Positions 7,364 to 16,965 of a stretch of 64,000 nt of DNA are shown piece by piece. The notes under the pieces are model-generated. The model did no database searches. It saw nothing but the letters and a program-made list of their open reading frames with translations, and was not told where the DNA came from. Source of the stretch: Shewanella atlantica (GTDB taxonomy: Bacteria; Pseudomonadota; Gammaproteobacteria; Enterobacterales; Shewanellaceae); assembly GCF_003966265.1 (NCBI RefSeq), contig NZ_RXNV01000014.1, positions 1 to 64,000 of the forward strand. The letters run 5' to 3'. Position 1 is the stretch's first letter. Every line of letters starts with the position of its first letter. Both the position numbers and the translations under genes were made by a program.

Positions 7364-10300
7364 CTATTCAGCCTTTGGTGTTTCTGCTTTAGCTCCTTTC
7401 TTCTCACGTTTGCTGAAGATACGTTCAACAATAACGAAGAAGATCGGGATAAAGAAGATCCCCATAAAGGTCGAGCTCATCATGCCGCCCAGTACCGCAG
7501 TACCGATAGCATTTTGGCTTCCTGAACCTACACCACTACTGATAGCCAGAGGTACAACCCCAAGACCGAATGCCAGCGACGTCATCAAGATTGGACGCAA
7601 ACGAACGCGGACAGCATGCAGCGTTGCCTCAACCAATCCAGCGCCTTTCTCGTAGTACTCTTTAGCGAATTCTACAATCAAGATAGCATTCTTGGTCGCG
7701 AGACCAACGGTCGTCAACAGACCAACCTGGAAGAATACGTCATTAGGTAAACCACGACCATTCATCGCAATCAGCGCACCGATAATACCCAAGGGCACAA
7801 CCAGAATAACCGAGAAAGGAACCGACCAACTCTCATAGAGTGCTGCCAGTACCAGGAATACCACCACTATAGACAGTGCATATAGCATTGGCGCCTGGTT
7901 ACCAGAGAGACGTTCTTCATAAGATAGACCGTTCCACTCGACACCAAAACCTGGTGGCAGCTGCTTAACCATATCTTCGATGATGTTCATCGCCTCACCG
8001 GTACTGAAGCCCGGTGCAACACCACCTTGGATATTCATCGCGGGTAGACCGTTGAAACGCTCCAGTCGCGGTGAGCCATATTCCCATGAGCCGGTTGCAA
8101 AGGCTGAAAATGGCACCATGTCGCCCTTAGTGTTGCGGACGTACCAGGAGTCGATATCTTCAGGCTGCATACGGTAATCCGCTTCACCCTGGACATAAAC
8201 CTTCTTCACTCGGCCACGGTCGATGAAGTCGTTAACGTAGTTACCACCCCAGGCAGTACCCAGCACGCTGTTAACTGCATCGATATCGACGCTCAAGGCT
8301 CTGAGCTTACCGTGATCGATATGGATCTGATACATGGGCGCATCTTCCTGACCATTGGGACGAACGCCCACAAGGTTAGGGTTTTGTGCAGCCATGCCTA
8401 ACAACATGTTACGCGCTTCAACCAGTTTATCGTGACCCTGACCATTTCTGTCCTGCAGATAGAAGTCAAAACCATTCGCTGTACCCAGTTCAATAACCGC
8501 TGGCGGCACAAACGCGAACACGAAGGCTTCTTTCATCTGCATAAACATACCCATGGCACGTCCAGCGACAGATTGCACATCCTGACCAGGATTGCTTCGT
8601 TCAGCCCAGTCTTTCAAGCCCACGAACGCAATACCCATGTTCTGACCGTTACCGGCGAAACTGAAACCCGACACGCTAAATACAGATTTAACGTTGTCGC
8701 CTTCCTGTTCCAGGTAGAAGTCTGACACATCTGACAAGACTTTCTTCGTTTCTTCCTGAGTCGAGTTCACCGGCAAGATAGCCTGAGTAAACAAGATGCC
8801 CTGATCTTCATCCGGCAGGAAGGCGGTTGGCATACGCATAAAGATCCAACCCACAGCGACCGTAATGGCTAAATAAACCATCATGGTACGAGCGGCGCGC
8901 TTGATCATGGCGGCAACACTTGCCTCATAACGAGAGGTCAAAGCATCAAATTTACGGTTAAACCAGCCGAAGAAGCCGGTATCAACCGCATGATGTCCCT
9001 TAGCTATGGGCTTGAGCATGGTGGCACATAACGCAGGCGTCAAGATGATAGCAACCATCACAGATAGCGCCATCGCCGACACGATCGTTATCGAAAACTG
9101 CCTGTAGATCACACCGGTCGACCCAGACATAAATGCCATGGGAACGAATACCGCTGAAAGCGTCAGACCAATACCCACAAGTGCGCCGGTGATCTGATCC
9201 ATCGACTTCTTGGTGGCCTCAATGGGACTGAGCCCCTCTTCGGACATCACGCGTTCGACGTTTTCAACCACAACGATGGCATCATCTACCAACAAACCAA
9301 TGGCCAGTACCATGGCAAACATGGTTAAGGTGTTGATTGAGAAGCCTGCAGCCGACAAAATCGCAAATGTACCTAAGAGTACAACCGGCACCGCAATCGT
9401 TGGGATCAGCGTTGCGCGGAAGTTCTGCAGGAACAGATACATGATCAAGAAAACCAAGACCACAGCTTCAAGCAGGGTATGCACAACCCCTTCAATCGAT
9501 TTCTCAACGAATGGTGTAGTGTCGTAGGGATAAACGACTTCTAACCCTTGTGGGAAGAAAGGCTGCAATTCGGCAATCTTAGCGCGAACCCCTTCGGCGG
9601 TAGCGAGCGCGTTGGCACCGGTTGCCAGCTGAATACCGATACCGGCAGCGGGTTTACCGTTATAGTAAGACTCTACATCATAGTTCTCAGCGCCTAACTC
9701 AACTCGTGCGACATCTTCGAGGAACACTTTTGCACCGGTCGAATCGGCCTTGATGATGATCTTCTTAAACTGATCGGCCGTCTGCAGACGACTCTGTGCC
9801 GATACCGTCGCGTTCAACTGTTGGCCTGCGACCGATGGTGCGCCGCCCAACTGTCCAGCTGAAACCTGCGCATTTTGCTCCCTGATAGAAGCAATAATAT
9901 CTTGGCTGGTCAGGTTATACTGGGTCAGTTTCAGTGGGTCGAGCCAGATACGCATCGCATATTGGGCACCAAATAACTGGATTGTCCCCACACCAGGCAC
10001 ACGACTCATAGGATCTTGAACGTTAGAGCCGACATAGTCAGCGATATCATTCTTATCCAGTGAACCATCCTGAGATACGAAGCCCACAACCATCAAGAAA
10101 CCAGCACTGGACTTGGCAACGTTAACACCTTGAGCCTGAACTTCTTGCGGAAGCAGTGGCATTGCAAGCTGAAGCTTGTTCTGCACCTGTACCTGCGCGA
10201 TATCCGGATCGGCCTCGGCATTAAAGGTTATGGTAATTGTAGCATTACCGAAACTATCACTGGTTGATGAGATGTAACGCAGGTGGTCAATACCTGTCAT

Positions 10301-10504
10301 TCGCTGCTCGATAACCTGAGTTACCGAATCTTCCATCGTCTTAGCCGATGCTCCCGGATACACAGCCCTAATCTCAACCGATGGCGGTGCGATACTCGGA
10401 TATTGCGATACGGGTAGACCCAGGATAGATAACACCCCGGCCAGCATCACAATAATGGCGATCACCCAAGCAAAAATAGGGCGATCGATAAAGAAACGTG
10501 CCAT
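7364..10504 (-). CDS. RND efflux permease, AcrB/MexB (HAE1) family
   Basis: 1046 residues, the usual HAE1 length. Inner-membrane proton-driven trimeric pump of a tripartite drug efflux system. Visible hallmarks: MARFFIDRPIFAWVIAI start, the TM4 Asp pair D407-D408 (LLVDDAIVVVENVER), FLPDEDQG at the start of the second periplasmic half, and the C-terminal GVVPLAISSGVGSGSQNAIG stretch. It follows its adaptor gene by 9 bp (10505-10513), so they form an operon. No outer-membrane channel gene is adjacent, so a TolC-type protein must be supplied elsewhere. No tetR-type regulator is adjacent either. Confidence 0.95.
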   Translation of the reverse strand: MARFFIDRPIFAWVIAIIVMLAGVLSILGLPVSQYPSIAPPSVEIRAVYPGASAKTMEDSVTQVIEQRMTGIDHLRYISSTSDSFGNATITITFNAEADPDIAQVQVQNKLQLAMPLLPQEVQAQGVNVAKSSAGFLMVVGFVSQDGSLDKNDIADYVGSNVQDPMSRVPGVGTIQLFGAQYAMRIWLDPLKLTQYNLTSQDIIASIREQNAQVSAGQLGGAPSVAGQQLNATVSAQSRLQTADQFKKIIIKADSTGAKVFLEDVARVELGAENYDVESYYNGKPAAGIGIQLATGANALATAEGVRAKIAELQPFFPQGLEVVYPYDTTPFVEKSIEGVVHTLLEAVVLVFLIMYLFLQNFRATLIPTIAVPVVLLGTFAILSAAGFSINTLTMFAMVLAIGLLVDDAIVVVENVERVMSEEGLSPIEATKKSMDQITGALVGIGLTLSAVFVPMAFMSGSTGVIYRQFSITIVSAMALSVMVAIILTPALCATMLKPIAKGHHAVDTGFFGWFNRKFDALTSRYEASVAAMIKRAARTMMVYLAITVAVGWIFMRMPTAFLPDEDQGILFTQAILPVNSTQEETKKVLSDVSDFYLEQEGDNVKSVFSVSGFSFAGNGQNMGIAFVGLKDWAERSNPGQDVQSVAGRAMGMFMQMKEAFVFAFVPPAVIELGTANGFDFYLQDRNGQGHDKLVEARNMLLGMAAQNPNLVGVRPNGQEDAPMYQIHIDHGKLRALSVDIDAVNSVLGTAWGGNYVNDFIDRGRVKKVYVQGEADYRMQPEDIDSWYVRNTKGDMVPFSAFATGSWEYGSPRLERFNGLPAMNIQGGVAPGFSTGEAMNIIEDMVKQLPPGFGVEWNGLSYEERLSGNQAPMLYALSIVVVFLVLAALYESWSVPFSVILVVPLGIIGALIAMNGRGLPNDVFFQVGLLTTVGLATKNAILIVEFAKEYYEKGAGLVEATLHAVRVRLRPILMTSLAFGLGVVPLAISSGVGSGSQNAIGTAVLGGMMSSTFMGIFFIPIFFVIVERIFSKREKKGAKAETPKAE

Positions 10505-10513
10505 AGTTTTACC

Positions 10514-11671
10514 CTATTTCTGTTGTTGTGCTTGTGATTTCTTATCCGCCACTAACGGACCAGCTTTAACAGGTGCACCAGGACGAATTTTTTGCAGACC
10601 TTCAACAATCAGTTGATCACCCACAGTTAAACCATCAATAATACGCCACTGATTATTAATCACCTCGGCAGTCGTGACGACTCGCGCAGCAACCTTACCC
10701 TCTGTATCGATAATCATGGCTACGGCCTCACCTTTGGTATTACGCGTGATGGCTCTTTGCGGTACTAAAATCGCTTCAGGATCGGTACCGGTATTCAACA
10801 CAGAACGCACATACATGCCAGGCATTAACACACCATCCGGGTTAGGAAACTCTGCACGCAAAATCACGGAACCCGTGTCCTCATTCACGCTAACTTCGGC
10901 GAACTGCAACACACCATCGTGCTTATATGTTGTACCGTCTTCCAAAATTAACTGAACACCCGCGTTGTCAGCAGCCTCTAGTTGTCCCTGTTTTAATTTA
11001 GCTTTCAGGCGCAACATTTGAGCACTTGATTGCGCTATCTCGATATTAATAGGATCGAGTTGCTGAATCGTCGCTAACGTTTGAGTTTGATTGGCTGTAA
11101 CGAGTGCACCGGCAGTCACTGAAGACTTACCTACACGCCCGGAAATTGGTGCACGCACCTCGGTGTACTCAAGGTTAATTTTTGCGGTATTGATCGCAGC
11201 TTCGGCAACGGTAACTCTTGCTAATGCAGCTTTGTATGCAGCATCGGCATCATCGTAGTCCTGCTCACTAATAGAATTAAGCTCGACCAACTTTTCAAAG
11301 CGTAACGCCTTAGCCTTAGCCGATACTAAGTTTGCCTGTGCGCTCTTGAGATCCGCTTTAGCACTGATAAGTGCTGCAGTATAAGTCGCTGAGTCGATCT
11401 GATATAAAGACTGACCCTTTTCAACATCTTTTCCTTCCACAAAGCCGCGGGTCATGATAATACCGCTGACCTGAGGACGAACCTCCGCTTCCAAGTAAGC
11501 TTTACTTCGACCAGGCAACTCAACCAAAATTGATTGAGGCTTTGCCTCTACTTTTATAACACCTACTTCCATAGGTCCACGTTCCTGTGGCCCTTGTTCA
11601 GGTTGTTGTCCACAAGCAGTTATCCATAACGCCACACTTAAAACAGAGGCAATTTTCACTATTTGCCGCAT
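10514..11671 (-). CDS. RND efflux periplasmic adaptor, AcrA/MexA type lipoprotein
   Basis: 385-residue membrane fusion protein. The lipobox ITAC near residue 20 predicts a lipid-anchored adaptor. Lipoyl-like half motifs (VRPQVSGIIMTRGFVEGKDVEKGQ and the partner region VRAPISGRVG) flank an Ala-rich alpha hairpin (SAKADLKSAQANLVSAK). Beta-barrel and membrane-proximal domains follow, with LRAEFPNPDGVLMPGMYV. It bridges the downstream permease and an outer-membrane channel. Encoded first in the two-gene operon. Confidence 0.95.
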   Translation of the reverse strand: MRQIVKIASVLSVALWITACGQQPEQGPQERGPMEVGVIKVEAKPQSILVELPGRSKAYLEAEVRPQVSGIIMTRGFVEGKDVEKGQSLYQIDSATYTAALISAKADLKSAQANLVSAKAKALRFEKLVELNSISEQDYDDADAAYKAALARVTVAEAAINTAKINLEYTEVRAPISGRVGKSSVTAGALVTANQTQTLATIQQLDPINIEIAQSSAQMLRLKAKLKQGQLEAADNAGVQLILEDGTTYKHDGVLQFAEVSVNEDTGSVILRAEFPNPDGVLMPGMYVRSVLNTGTDPEAILVPQRAITRNTKGEAVAMIIDTEGKVAARVVTTAEVINNQWRIIDGLTVGDQLIVEGLQKIRPGAPVKAGPLVADKKSQAQQQK

Positions 11672-12115
11672 GAGAACTCCTAATAAAGCTACCTATCAAA
11701 CATAACAATCGTAGCAGCAGGAAATTCTGCGGCTTCATTTATTGACAGCATAATTTTTGTGTAAGATTTGAACCTGTCTTTATCTCATAACTGGCCCATC
11801 TCAACAAGGAGTACAAGGCTATAATTTTGTAAACGAATGCAAATATTCACCATTAATCAGCGTGTTGTGTTAATGACAAGTTAAATTCAATGTCCTAAAC
11901 CTACCCTTGTTGCTCGCTTGTTTTTTTACAATTGCCGAGCCGGCCTCAAACTTCCCAATACATTCACAGCCTCCCCACAAGCCAGTCGATGATCTGCTCG
12001 TTCATAATTGTTCATATTATGACGCTATTGATTCACGCCATAACCCATCGCCATTCATAAGTTAACCCTATAGTAACAACTGTGTTAACAAATAATTCAA
12101 TATGAGATGAGAACC
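11672..12115. other. Divergent intergenic region, efflux operon / porin
   Basis: About 440 bp between two divergent units. It must contain both promoters. I see a TTGACA at 11752 on the plus strand without a well-spaced -10 box. I see no small ORF with a ribosome-binding site and no clear operator palindrome. Confidence 0.4.
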
Positions 12116-12865
12116 ATGACTATCCAGATGAAACTACAACACAAGATACTTTTAGGCGGGCTACTACTCTCCGCGGCCTCATTTGCACAAGCTGAAAATG
12201 AAGCTGAAGTTCTCGGTGGAACAATCAGTGGCAACCTGACCTTTGCTTCTGATTATGTATTCCGTGGCGAGTCTGAAACCATGGACGGCGATGTTCCGGT
12301 AGTTCAGGGCACACTTGGCTGGGGCAATGATGACGGTTGGTATGGCGGAGTATTTGCGTCAAATATCAAATTTGCCGATCCCAATCTCGAGATCGTTACC
12401 GCACCTTACATAGGTAAAGCCGGTGAGTTCGGTGACAGTGGTATCACTTATGATGTTATGGTGTTCTCATATCTTTATCCGGGTGCCTCTTACTCTAACT
12501 ACACCGAACTCTGGATGAAAGTCGGTAAGCAGTTCGGTCAGGCCAATATTCAACTAGAAGTCACTCCAACAATCGATGACTGGTTTGGTGTCGACGGTTG
12601 GCAAGGTGTCAACTACTCAATTCACCCAAGCTATGCATTCAGCAATGGCTTGAAAGTATCGGGGTCTGTCGGTTATCAGGATCTTGATGGTGACAATGCG
12701 GAAGGCTGGGGGCACTGGAACTTAGGTGTCAGCAAAGCATTTTACGGTCTGAATTTCGATCTTAGATATCATGGCAGCACCGTCGATGAGACTCACAAGG
12801 TTTACGGTACACAGACTGAAATTTTTGATGACCGGGTCGTTATCGGCATCAACAAGAGCTTTTAA
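12116..12865 (+). CDS. TorF family putative outer-membrane porin
   Basis: Secreted beta-barrel protein: signal peptide ending FAQA, then GNLTFASDYVFRGES, a signature of the TorF / TIGR02001 family, alternating amphipathic strands, and a C-terminal Phe (NKSF) typical for outer-membrane insertion. The exact cargo is unknown. ATG 12107 is also in frame. I chose ATG 12116 because its signal peptide is of normal length, but neither start has a strong ribosome-binding site. Confidence 0.8.
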   Translation: MTIQMKLQHKILLGGLLLSAASFAQAENEAEVLGGTISGNLTFASDYVFRGESETMDGDVPVVQGTLGWGNDDGWYGGVFASNIKFADPNLEIVTAPYIGKAGEFGDSGITYDVMVFSYLYPGASYSNYTELWMKVGKQFGQANIQLEVTPTIDDWFGVDGWQGVNYSIHPSYAFSNGLKVSGSVGYQDLDGDNAEGWGHWNLGVSKAFYGLNFDLRYHGSTVDETHKVYGTQTEIFDDRVVIGINKSF

Positions 12866-12946
12866 GTTTTAACTTTGGAAAACTGTTCCACCTAATACAC
12901 AGTTCGATGTTTATCTCTATTTATTGCTCTATCTTCGGCAATCTTT

Positions 12947-12977
12947 CGCCAGCCCACTCCAGGCTGGCGCTTTTTTC
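12947..12977 (+). terminator. Rho-independent terminator after the TorF-like gene
   Basis: Stem CGCCAGCC / GGCTGGCG (12947-12954, 12962-12969), 7-nt loop, followed by C and six T. Confidence 0.85.
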
Positions 12978-13034
12978 TGTAGGCTATTTCCTTACCACTT
13001 AACACTTACAACTCCGGACTTCTGGCTTCTGGTT

Positions 13035-13724
13035 CTAAACCCTGTTATCTCCGACGCTACAGGCTAAGATCCGACTGATGTCCGCCAGACTGCGCCCCGA
13101 CTCCTGCTGCCATTGATTAAACACGGCCTGAACCTGATTTAATCCACTCTTAGAGCTGAAACCAAAATCGACCAAATTATGTGTCTTAAGGTAACCTTGC
13201 ACATCGCCTGTCAGCAGGAAAGTGTCTTTACCTATGGCACGTAGAAAGTAGGGACCGGTATTGCCGCCTAAGCGGGTGCCCCGTCGCTTTAACACAGACC
13301 AAAGACCAGTGATCTCCTCACTAGGCCAATTAGCAATATATTCGGCCAGGCTGCCATGCTCCTTAGCAACATCATGTGTCATCAAGGCATTATCATAAAT
13401 GGCCATGGTCTTCTTCATATGCCGAATGAGATTTGGATCCGTCGCCCTTTGCTGCAACTGTTCCGGTGACAGCATCAGAATTTTATGGGGTTCAAAATTG
13501 AAGAAGGAAGCTTCATAAGCTGGCCACTTATTCTCGACGATACGCCACACGAAACCACTCTGAAAGACCTTCTTACTCATCTCAGACAGAAGCTCGGAAT
13601 CTCGATATTGCCCAATCTCATCTGCGGATAAACTTGCAGACAAGAGGCTTTCTAACCCGGAACTTCCACCTTTACGATCACTGGCTCTTTGATAAATAGA
13701 GGAAAAAGACTCTAATTGACTCAT
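13035..13724 (-). CDS. DNA-3-methyladenine glycosylase I family protein
   Basis: Resembles the Tag family (Adenine_glyco): FVWRIVENKWPAYEASFFNF, then an LIRHMKKTMAIYDNA helix. Tag enzymes excise 3-methyladenine from DNA in base-excision repair. The N-terminus (about 60 residues before the glycosylase core) and the C-terminus differ from classic Tag, and the zinc-binding Cys/His set of E. coli Tag is not evident, so this is a divergent member. The frame is open further upstream (to 13787), but MSQLESF at 13724 is the more natural start. Divergent from the LysR gene. Confidence 0.7.
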   Translation of the reverse strand: MSQLESFSSIYQRASDRKGGSSGLESLLSASLSADEIGQYRDSELLSEMSKKVFQSGFVWRIVENKWPAYEASFFNFEPHKILMLSPEQLQQRATDPNLIRHMKKTMAIYDNALMTHDVAKEHGSLAEYIANWPSEEITGLWSVLKRRGTRLGGNTGPYFLRAIGKDTFLLTGDVQGYLKTHNLVDFGFSSKSGLNQVQAVFNQWQQESGRSLADISRILACSVGDNRV

Positions 13725-13936
13725 AATTAAATTAGCTTTCAAACGAAGTAGAGAGCTACATAGTATGAAACCAGTAAGATAAAGCAATCCTTAGCCTGTC
13801 TCATAAGGGCTATTTACTGGACAAAATCCACCTCGACATCTAGGTTTAATACACACCTAATTAGATTACACAATCAACACCAACAACCCTATTTTGGTAA
13901 TCGAAATTAACCAATAGACATCAACAAGCGTGGATT

Positions 13937-14842
13937 ATGCTTATGGACGCGGCCCAACTCTATCGAATGCTTGTTTTTGCCAACGTTGTCGAACAAGGTT
14001 CGCTCACTGCAGCTGCTGATGAGCTTGGCATCAGCCGCTCTATGGTCAGTCAACACCTGAAGAAGCTTGAACTAAGATGTGCGACACAACTGATACACCG
14101 CACGACACGAAAAATGGCACTAACAGAAGATGGGCAAAGCTTTTATCACTACTGCGCCGAACTGCTACAACTTGCCAAACAAGCCGAGAACTCAACAAAA
14201 CCTCAAGATAAAGAGCTACAGGGCAGCATCAAGATCTCGGCTCCCGTTTGTCTTGGAGAACAAAACCTCATTCAGCACATAGGCGAATTTAATAAACGCT
14301 ATCCCAAGATTCGAATCACATTACTACTCGAAGATAGAAGGCTTAACCTACTGGAAAATAATATCGATATCGCAATACAGACTGAGCAGGCTACAGAATT
14401 AACCTCTATCAAGCTCGGTCAGTTCGATGAATACCTGATTGCAAGTCCGGAATATGTTGAACAACATGGCTCACCTCTCCACCCGGACATGCTGGCAAAG
14501 CACCAATGGATTATGCAGTCATCTAACTATCTTCCTAAGAGTTGTCTGCTACAAAACAGCTTCGGAGATAAATTCAAGATTAAGATCAATCCATTTATCA
14601 GCTGTAACAGCAATCATGGCATCGTCAAACTTGCTAAGCAGGGGTTAGGAATAGCGATACTCCCCAGCTATTTAGTACAGCCCCAGATAGACAGTGGCAA
14701 ATTCGTTCATATCCTTCCCGACTACCACCTTAGGGAGGGAGTGATATATGCCACTCATCCGTTTGACGATGTTACGCCGCCTAGAGTCAGGGCATTTCTC
14801 AATTTCATAGAAAAACGTCTGCTCCCTGACAACCAAATGTAA
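13937..14842 (+). CDS. LysR family transcriptional regulator
   Basis: 301 residues, the normal LysR length. The N-terminal winged helix-turn-helix shows SLTAAADELGISRSMVSQHLKKLE, followed by the linker helix and a periplasmic-binding-like effector domain (ISAPVCLGEQNL, NIDIAIQTE, LVKLAKQGLGIAILPSYL). It belongs to the large group often placed next to the gene it controls. Candidates are the divergent glycosylase gene at 13035 and the GST-like gene at 15016. The effector is unknown. Confidence 0.9.
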   Translation: MLMDAAQLYRMLVFANVVEQGSLTAAADELGISRSMVSQHLKKLELRCATQLIHRTTRKMALTEDGQSFYHYCAELLQLAKQAENSTKPQDKELQGSIKISAPVCLGEQNLIQHIGEFNKRYPKIRITLLLEDRRLNLLENNIDIAIQTEQATELTSIKLGQFDEYLIASPEYVEQHGSPLHPDMLAKHQWIMQSSNYLPKSCLLQNSFGDKFKIKINPFISCNSNHGIVKLAKQGLGIAILPSYLVQPQIDSGKFVHILPDYHLREGVIYATHPFDDVTPPRVRAFLNFIEKRLLPDNQM

Positions 14843-14860
14843 CCAGACTTCAACATATCT

Positions 14861-14896
14861 TATGCCGCCGGATATTCTCGGAATTCAGGCGGCATA
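14861..14896 (+). other. Hairpin after the LysR gene
   Basis: 9-bp stem TATGCCGCC / GGCGGCATA with an 18-nt loop, just after the stop. There is no T tract, so it may be a factor-dependent end or a stability element. Confidence 0.45.
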
Positions 14897-15015
14897 AAGG
14901 ATTCAGGCAATAAGAACGAATGGTTTTACCTGATTAACGACTATAATTGAGGGTATACCCAGGCCAAAGTTATCTAGATCTAACTTTTCGTTACCCCTGT
15001 CGAGAGAAGTTGCTG

Positions 15016-15666
15016 ATGGAACTGTTTTACCACCCACTTTCCCGTTATTCACAGAAAGTACTGATTGCGCTCTATGAAAAACAAGCCAATTTTTATCCGC
15101 GGGTTATTGAGTTATCGGATCCACTATCCAGACAAGAGTTTTGTCATTTCTACTCTCCGGGGAAACTTCCCCTGCTTAAGAGTAAGAGTGGTCAGCTGAT
15201 CCCGGAATCCAGCATAATTATCGAATTCATCGACAGTGAATTTTCTACCGGGACACGGCTCTTCCCTATAGATAAAAGGATTGCACTCGATACAAGATTA
15301 CAAGATCGCTTAATTGACAATGATTTCAGTAATGTACTCTTCGAGCTAGAGCATCAGAAACTAGAGGACAGCGATCAAAACCATATAATGATCAAGCAAC
15401 TTGAAAATGATCTCAGTCAGTTTCTGGCTTATCTGGACAAAAAATTAGAGAAAAATCATTGGTTATGCTCAGACGGTTTAACCTTGGCAGATTGTGCTCT
15501 GTTTCCTTGTCTCTATTGTGCACAAGACTATTTTAAACTGTTTCAATATGACAACCTGAACCGATACTGGCATCAGGCTCAGCTCAGAGGCTCATATCTA
15601 CAGGTCAAAGAGGAGGTTGAACTGGCTATGGTCGATGTACTCTCAGGCCGCAGACCCATTCCTTAG
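15016..15666 (+). CDS. Glutathione S-transferase family protein, SspA-like fold
   Basis: Begins MELFYHPLSRYSQKVLIALYEK, a GST N-terminal thioredoxin-like domain with Ser instead of Cys at the active position. It continues with a GKLPLLKSKSG cis-Pro loop and a PESSIIIEFID segment (the glutathione-binding ES pair). The helical C-terminal domain contains LTLADCALFP. The frame is open 69 bp further upstream, but those residues do not fit the family, so ATG 15016 is chosen. Substrate unknown. Confidence 0.82.
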   Translation: MELFYHPLSRYSQKVLIALYEKQANFYPRVIELSDPLSRQEFCHFYSPGKLPLLKSKSGQLIPESSIIIEFIDSEFSTGTRLFPIDKRIALDTRLQDRLIDNDFSNVLFELEHQKLEDSDQNHIMIKQLENDLSQFLAYLDKKLEKNHWLCSDGLTLADCALFPCLYCAQDYFKLFQYDNLNRYWHQAQLRGSYLQVKEEVELAMVDVLSGRRPIP

Positions 15667-15699
15667 GAGAAGGGCCTGAATTCAAGAACTTAGGACCTT

Positions 15700-16236
15700 T
15701 TATATATTGCGCTCTTTCTTCAGTTGCAGGAAGGCTTTCCATTTAACCACCTCCGGCGGTAACTCGGGCCTGGGTCCCTCGAAGTTAACCTCTTTAACCA
15801 TGGTATCTATCGGTACCTGTTTACCTTTGCACACAAAGACACCTCTGACATGAACGATACAGTGCAGTATATCTTCACTGACAAAGCGCTGTTCGATATA
15901 GAAGTACTTATCATCCCAACCAACCAGTTTAGATTCAATCTCAAACTTAGTGAGCGGCTTGATATCCCGAATATAGGTAAACTCTGCCGCATTGACGATC
16001 GGTAGCCACTTAAGCTTAAGGAAGCGCTTAAGGAGTCCCATCTCCGCCAGCATGTATGTACGAGCCAGATCCATAAGTGCCGGATAACGAGAGTTGGTCA
16101 CGTGGCAGTTAATATCACAGTCCAACGGCAATGCACGATAACTGATACGACTGGTACCCAAGAAATCGATAGAGTTACAGTGGCGAACACGCCAGATAAA
16201 TAGCCAAAAAAGTCTGAAATAGAGGTTCATTAACAT
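15700..16236 (-). CDS. Acyl-CoA thioesterase-like protein, hotdog fold
   Basis: 178 residues. A short hydrophobic N-terminus precedes a 4HBT-like hotdog domain: DCDINCHVTNSRYPALMDLAR corresponds to the 'D..G.HVNN..Y..' active-site helix of 4-hydroxybenzoyl-CoA thioesterase relatives, here with the THEM6-like variant. The second half has YFYIEQRFVSED. Likely hydrolyses an acyl thioester, but the substrate is unknown. Start ATG 16236 follows AAGGGACTA; ATG 16230 is equally possible. Confidence 0.75.
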   Translation of the reverse strand: MLMNLYFRLFWLFIWRVRHCNSIDFLGTSRISYRALPLDCDINCHVTNSRYPALMDLARTYMLAEMGLLKRFLKLKWLPIVNAAEFTYIRDIKPLTKFEIESKLVGWDDKYFYIEQRFVSEDILHCIVHVRGVFVCKGKQVPIDTMVKEVNFEGPRPELPPEVVKWKAFLQLKKERNI

Positions 16237-16470
16237 TAGTCCCTTAGAATGAACGCGAAAGGCTAACAGAGGTCATACCAGATCACAAGTTTCGCTCAAA
16301 TTAGGGGTTACCCTTTAGTTTTATCTTAGCCCTCCAGTTCACACCCACTGCAACCACAGCTTTTTTGATACCAGTCTCATTACATATCGAGACAAACTGT
16401 GACTTGCTCTTATCCGCACCTATTCATTAAGATCACCATCTTGAGCAAACGACTAAAACCTGGAAATTTT

Positions 16471-16905
16471 GTGAAGTCTATTTTTTTGTCCCTTATATTA
16501 TCTATCTCATTAGTAACACTATTAATAACGCTAAGCGCATGTGCCAATAATCCCCGACCAAGTGTGATCACTATCGAAGACTCAGACTCGTTGGCAACCA
16601 TAAAGGTGTCCGGAGCTCAGCTTGAGAAGGAGTTAAACTTTAATAATGGTCAATATGAAATTAGCATTCAAAATGTTGGCGATAACCTGTTTCATATTGA
16701 TGCGAAAATAATCTCTACGAGAGTTGATAAGGTGACAGGGGAGAAATTAGTTTCCAGTAATCAAATAGTGACCCAAGTTAAAGCGGAACCAGAAGAGAAA
16801 GTGACGATTGGCGGCCTTGATTCATGGTCGGAATCAATTCAGACGGATGGTAGTGTCAAAGAGGTTCGCTCGCAAAAACGGTATATTTTAGAGATAGTAA
16901 AGTAA
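16471..16905 (+). CDS. Putative lipoprotein, unknown function
   Basis: From GTG 16471 the protein begins with a hydrophobic signal and a lipobox LSAC at residue 24, so it should be lipid-anchored. The mature part has a beta-rich sequence (TIKVSGAQLEKELNF, YEISIQNVGDNLFHIDAKI) that vaguely recalls YcfL/DUF1425 lipoproteins. That link is weak. The frame is open 72 bp further upstream, but the extra residues would spoil the signal peptide. A clear terminator follows. Confidence 0.6.
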   Translation: MKSIFLSLILSISLVTLLITLSACANNPRPSVITIEDSDSLATIKVSGAQLEKELNFNNGQYEISIQNVGDNLFHIDAKIISTRVDKVTGEKLVSSNQIVTQVKAEPEEKVTIGGLDSWSESIQTDGSVKEVRSQKRYILEIVK

Positions 16906-16922
16906 TAAAATACGCTACAAAA

Positions 16923-16953
16923 ATGCCAATTGGCAGAACCAATTGGCATCTTT
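16923..16953. terminator. Terminator between lipoprotein gene and prlC
   Basis: 11-bp perfect stem ATGCCAATTGG / CCAATTGGCAT with loop CAGAA, then CTTTT on the plus strand and AAAA-flanked on the other side. It serves convergent genes. Confidence 0.85.
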
Positions 16954-16965
16954 TACTGCATAGGG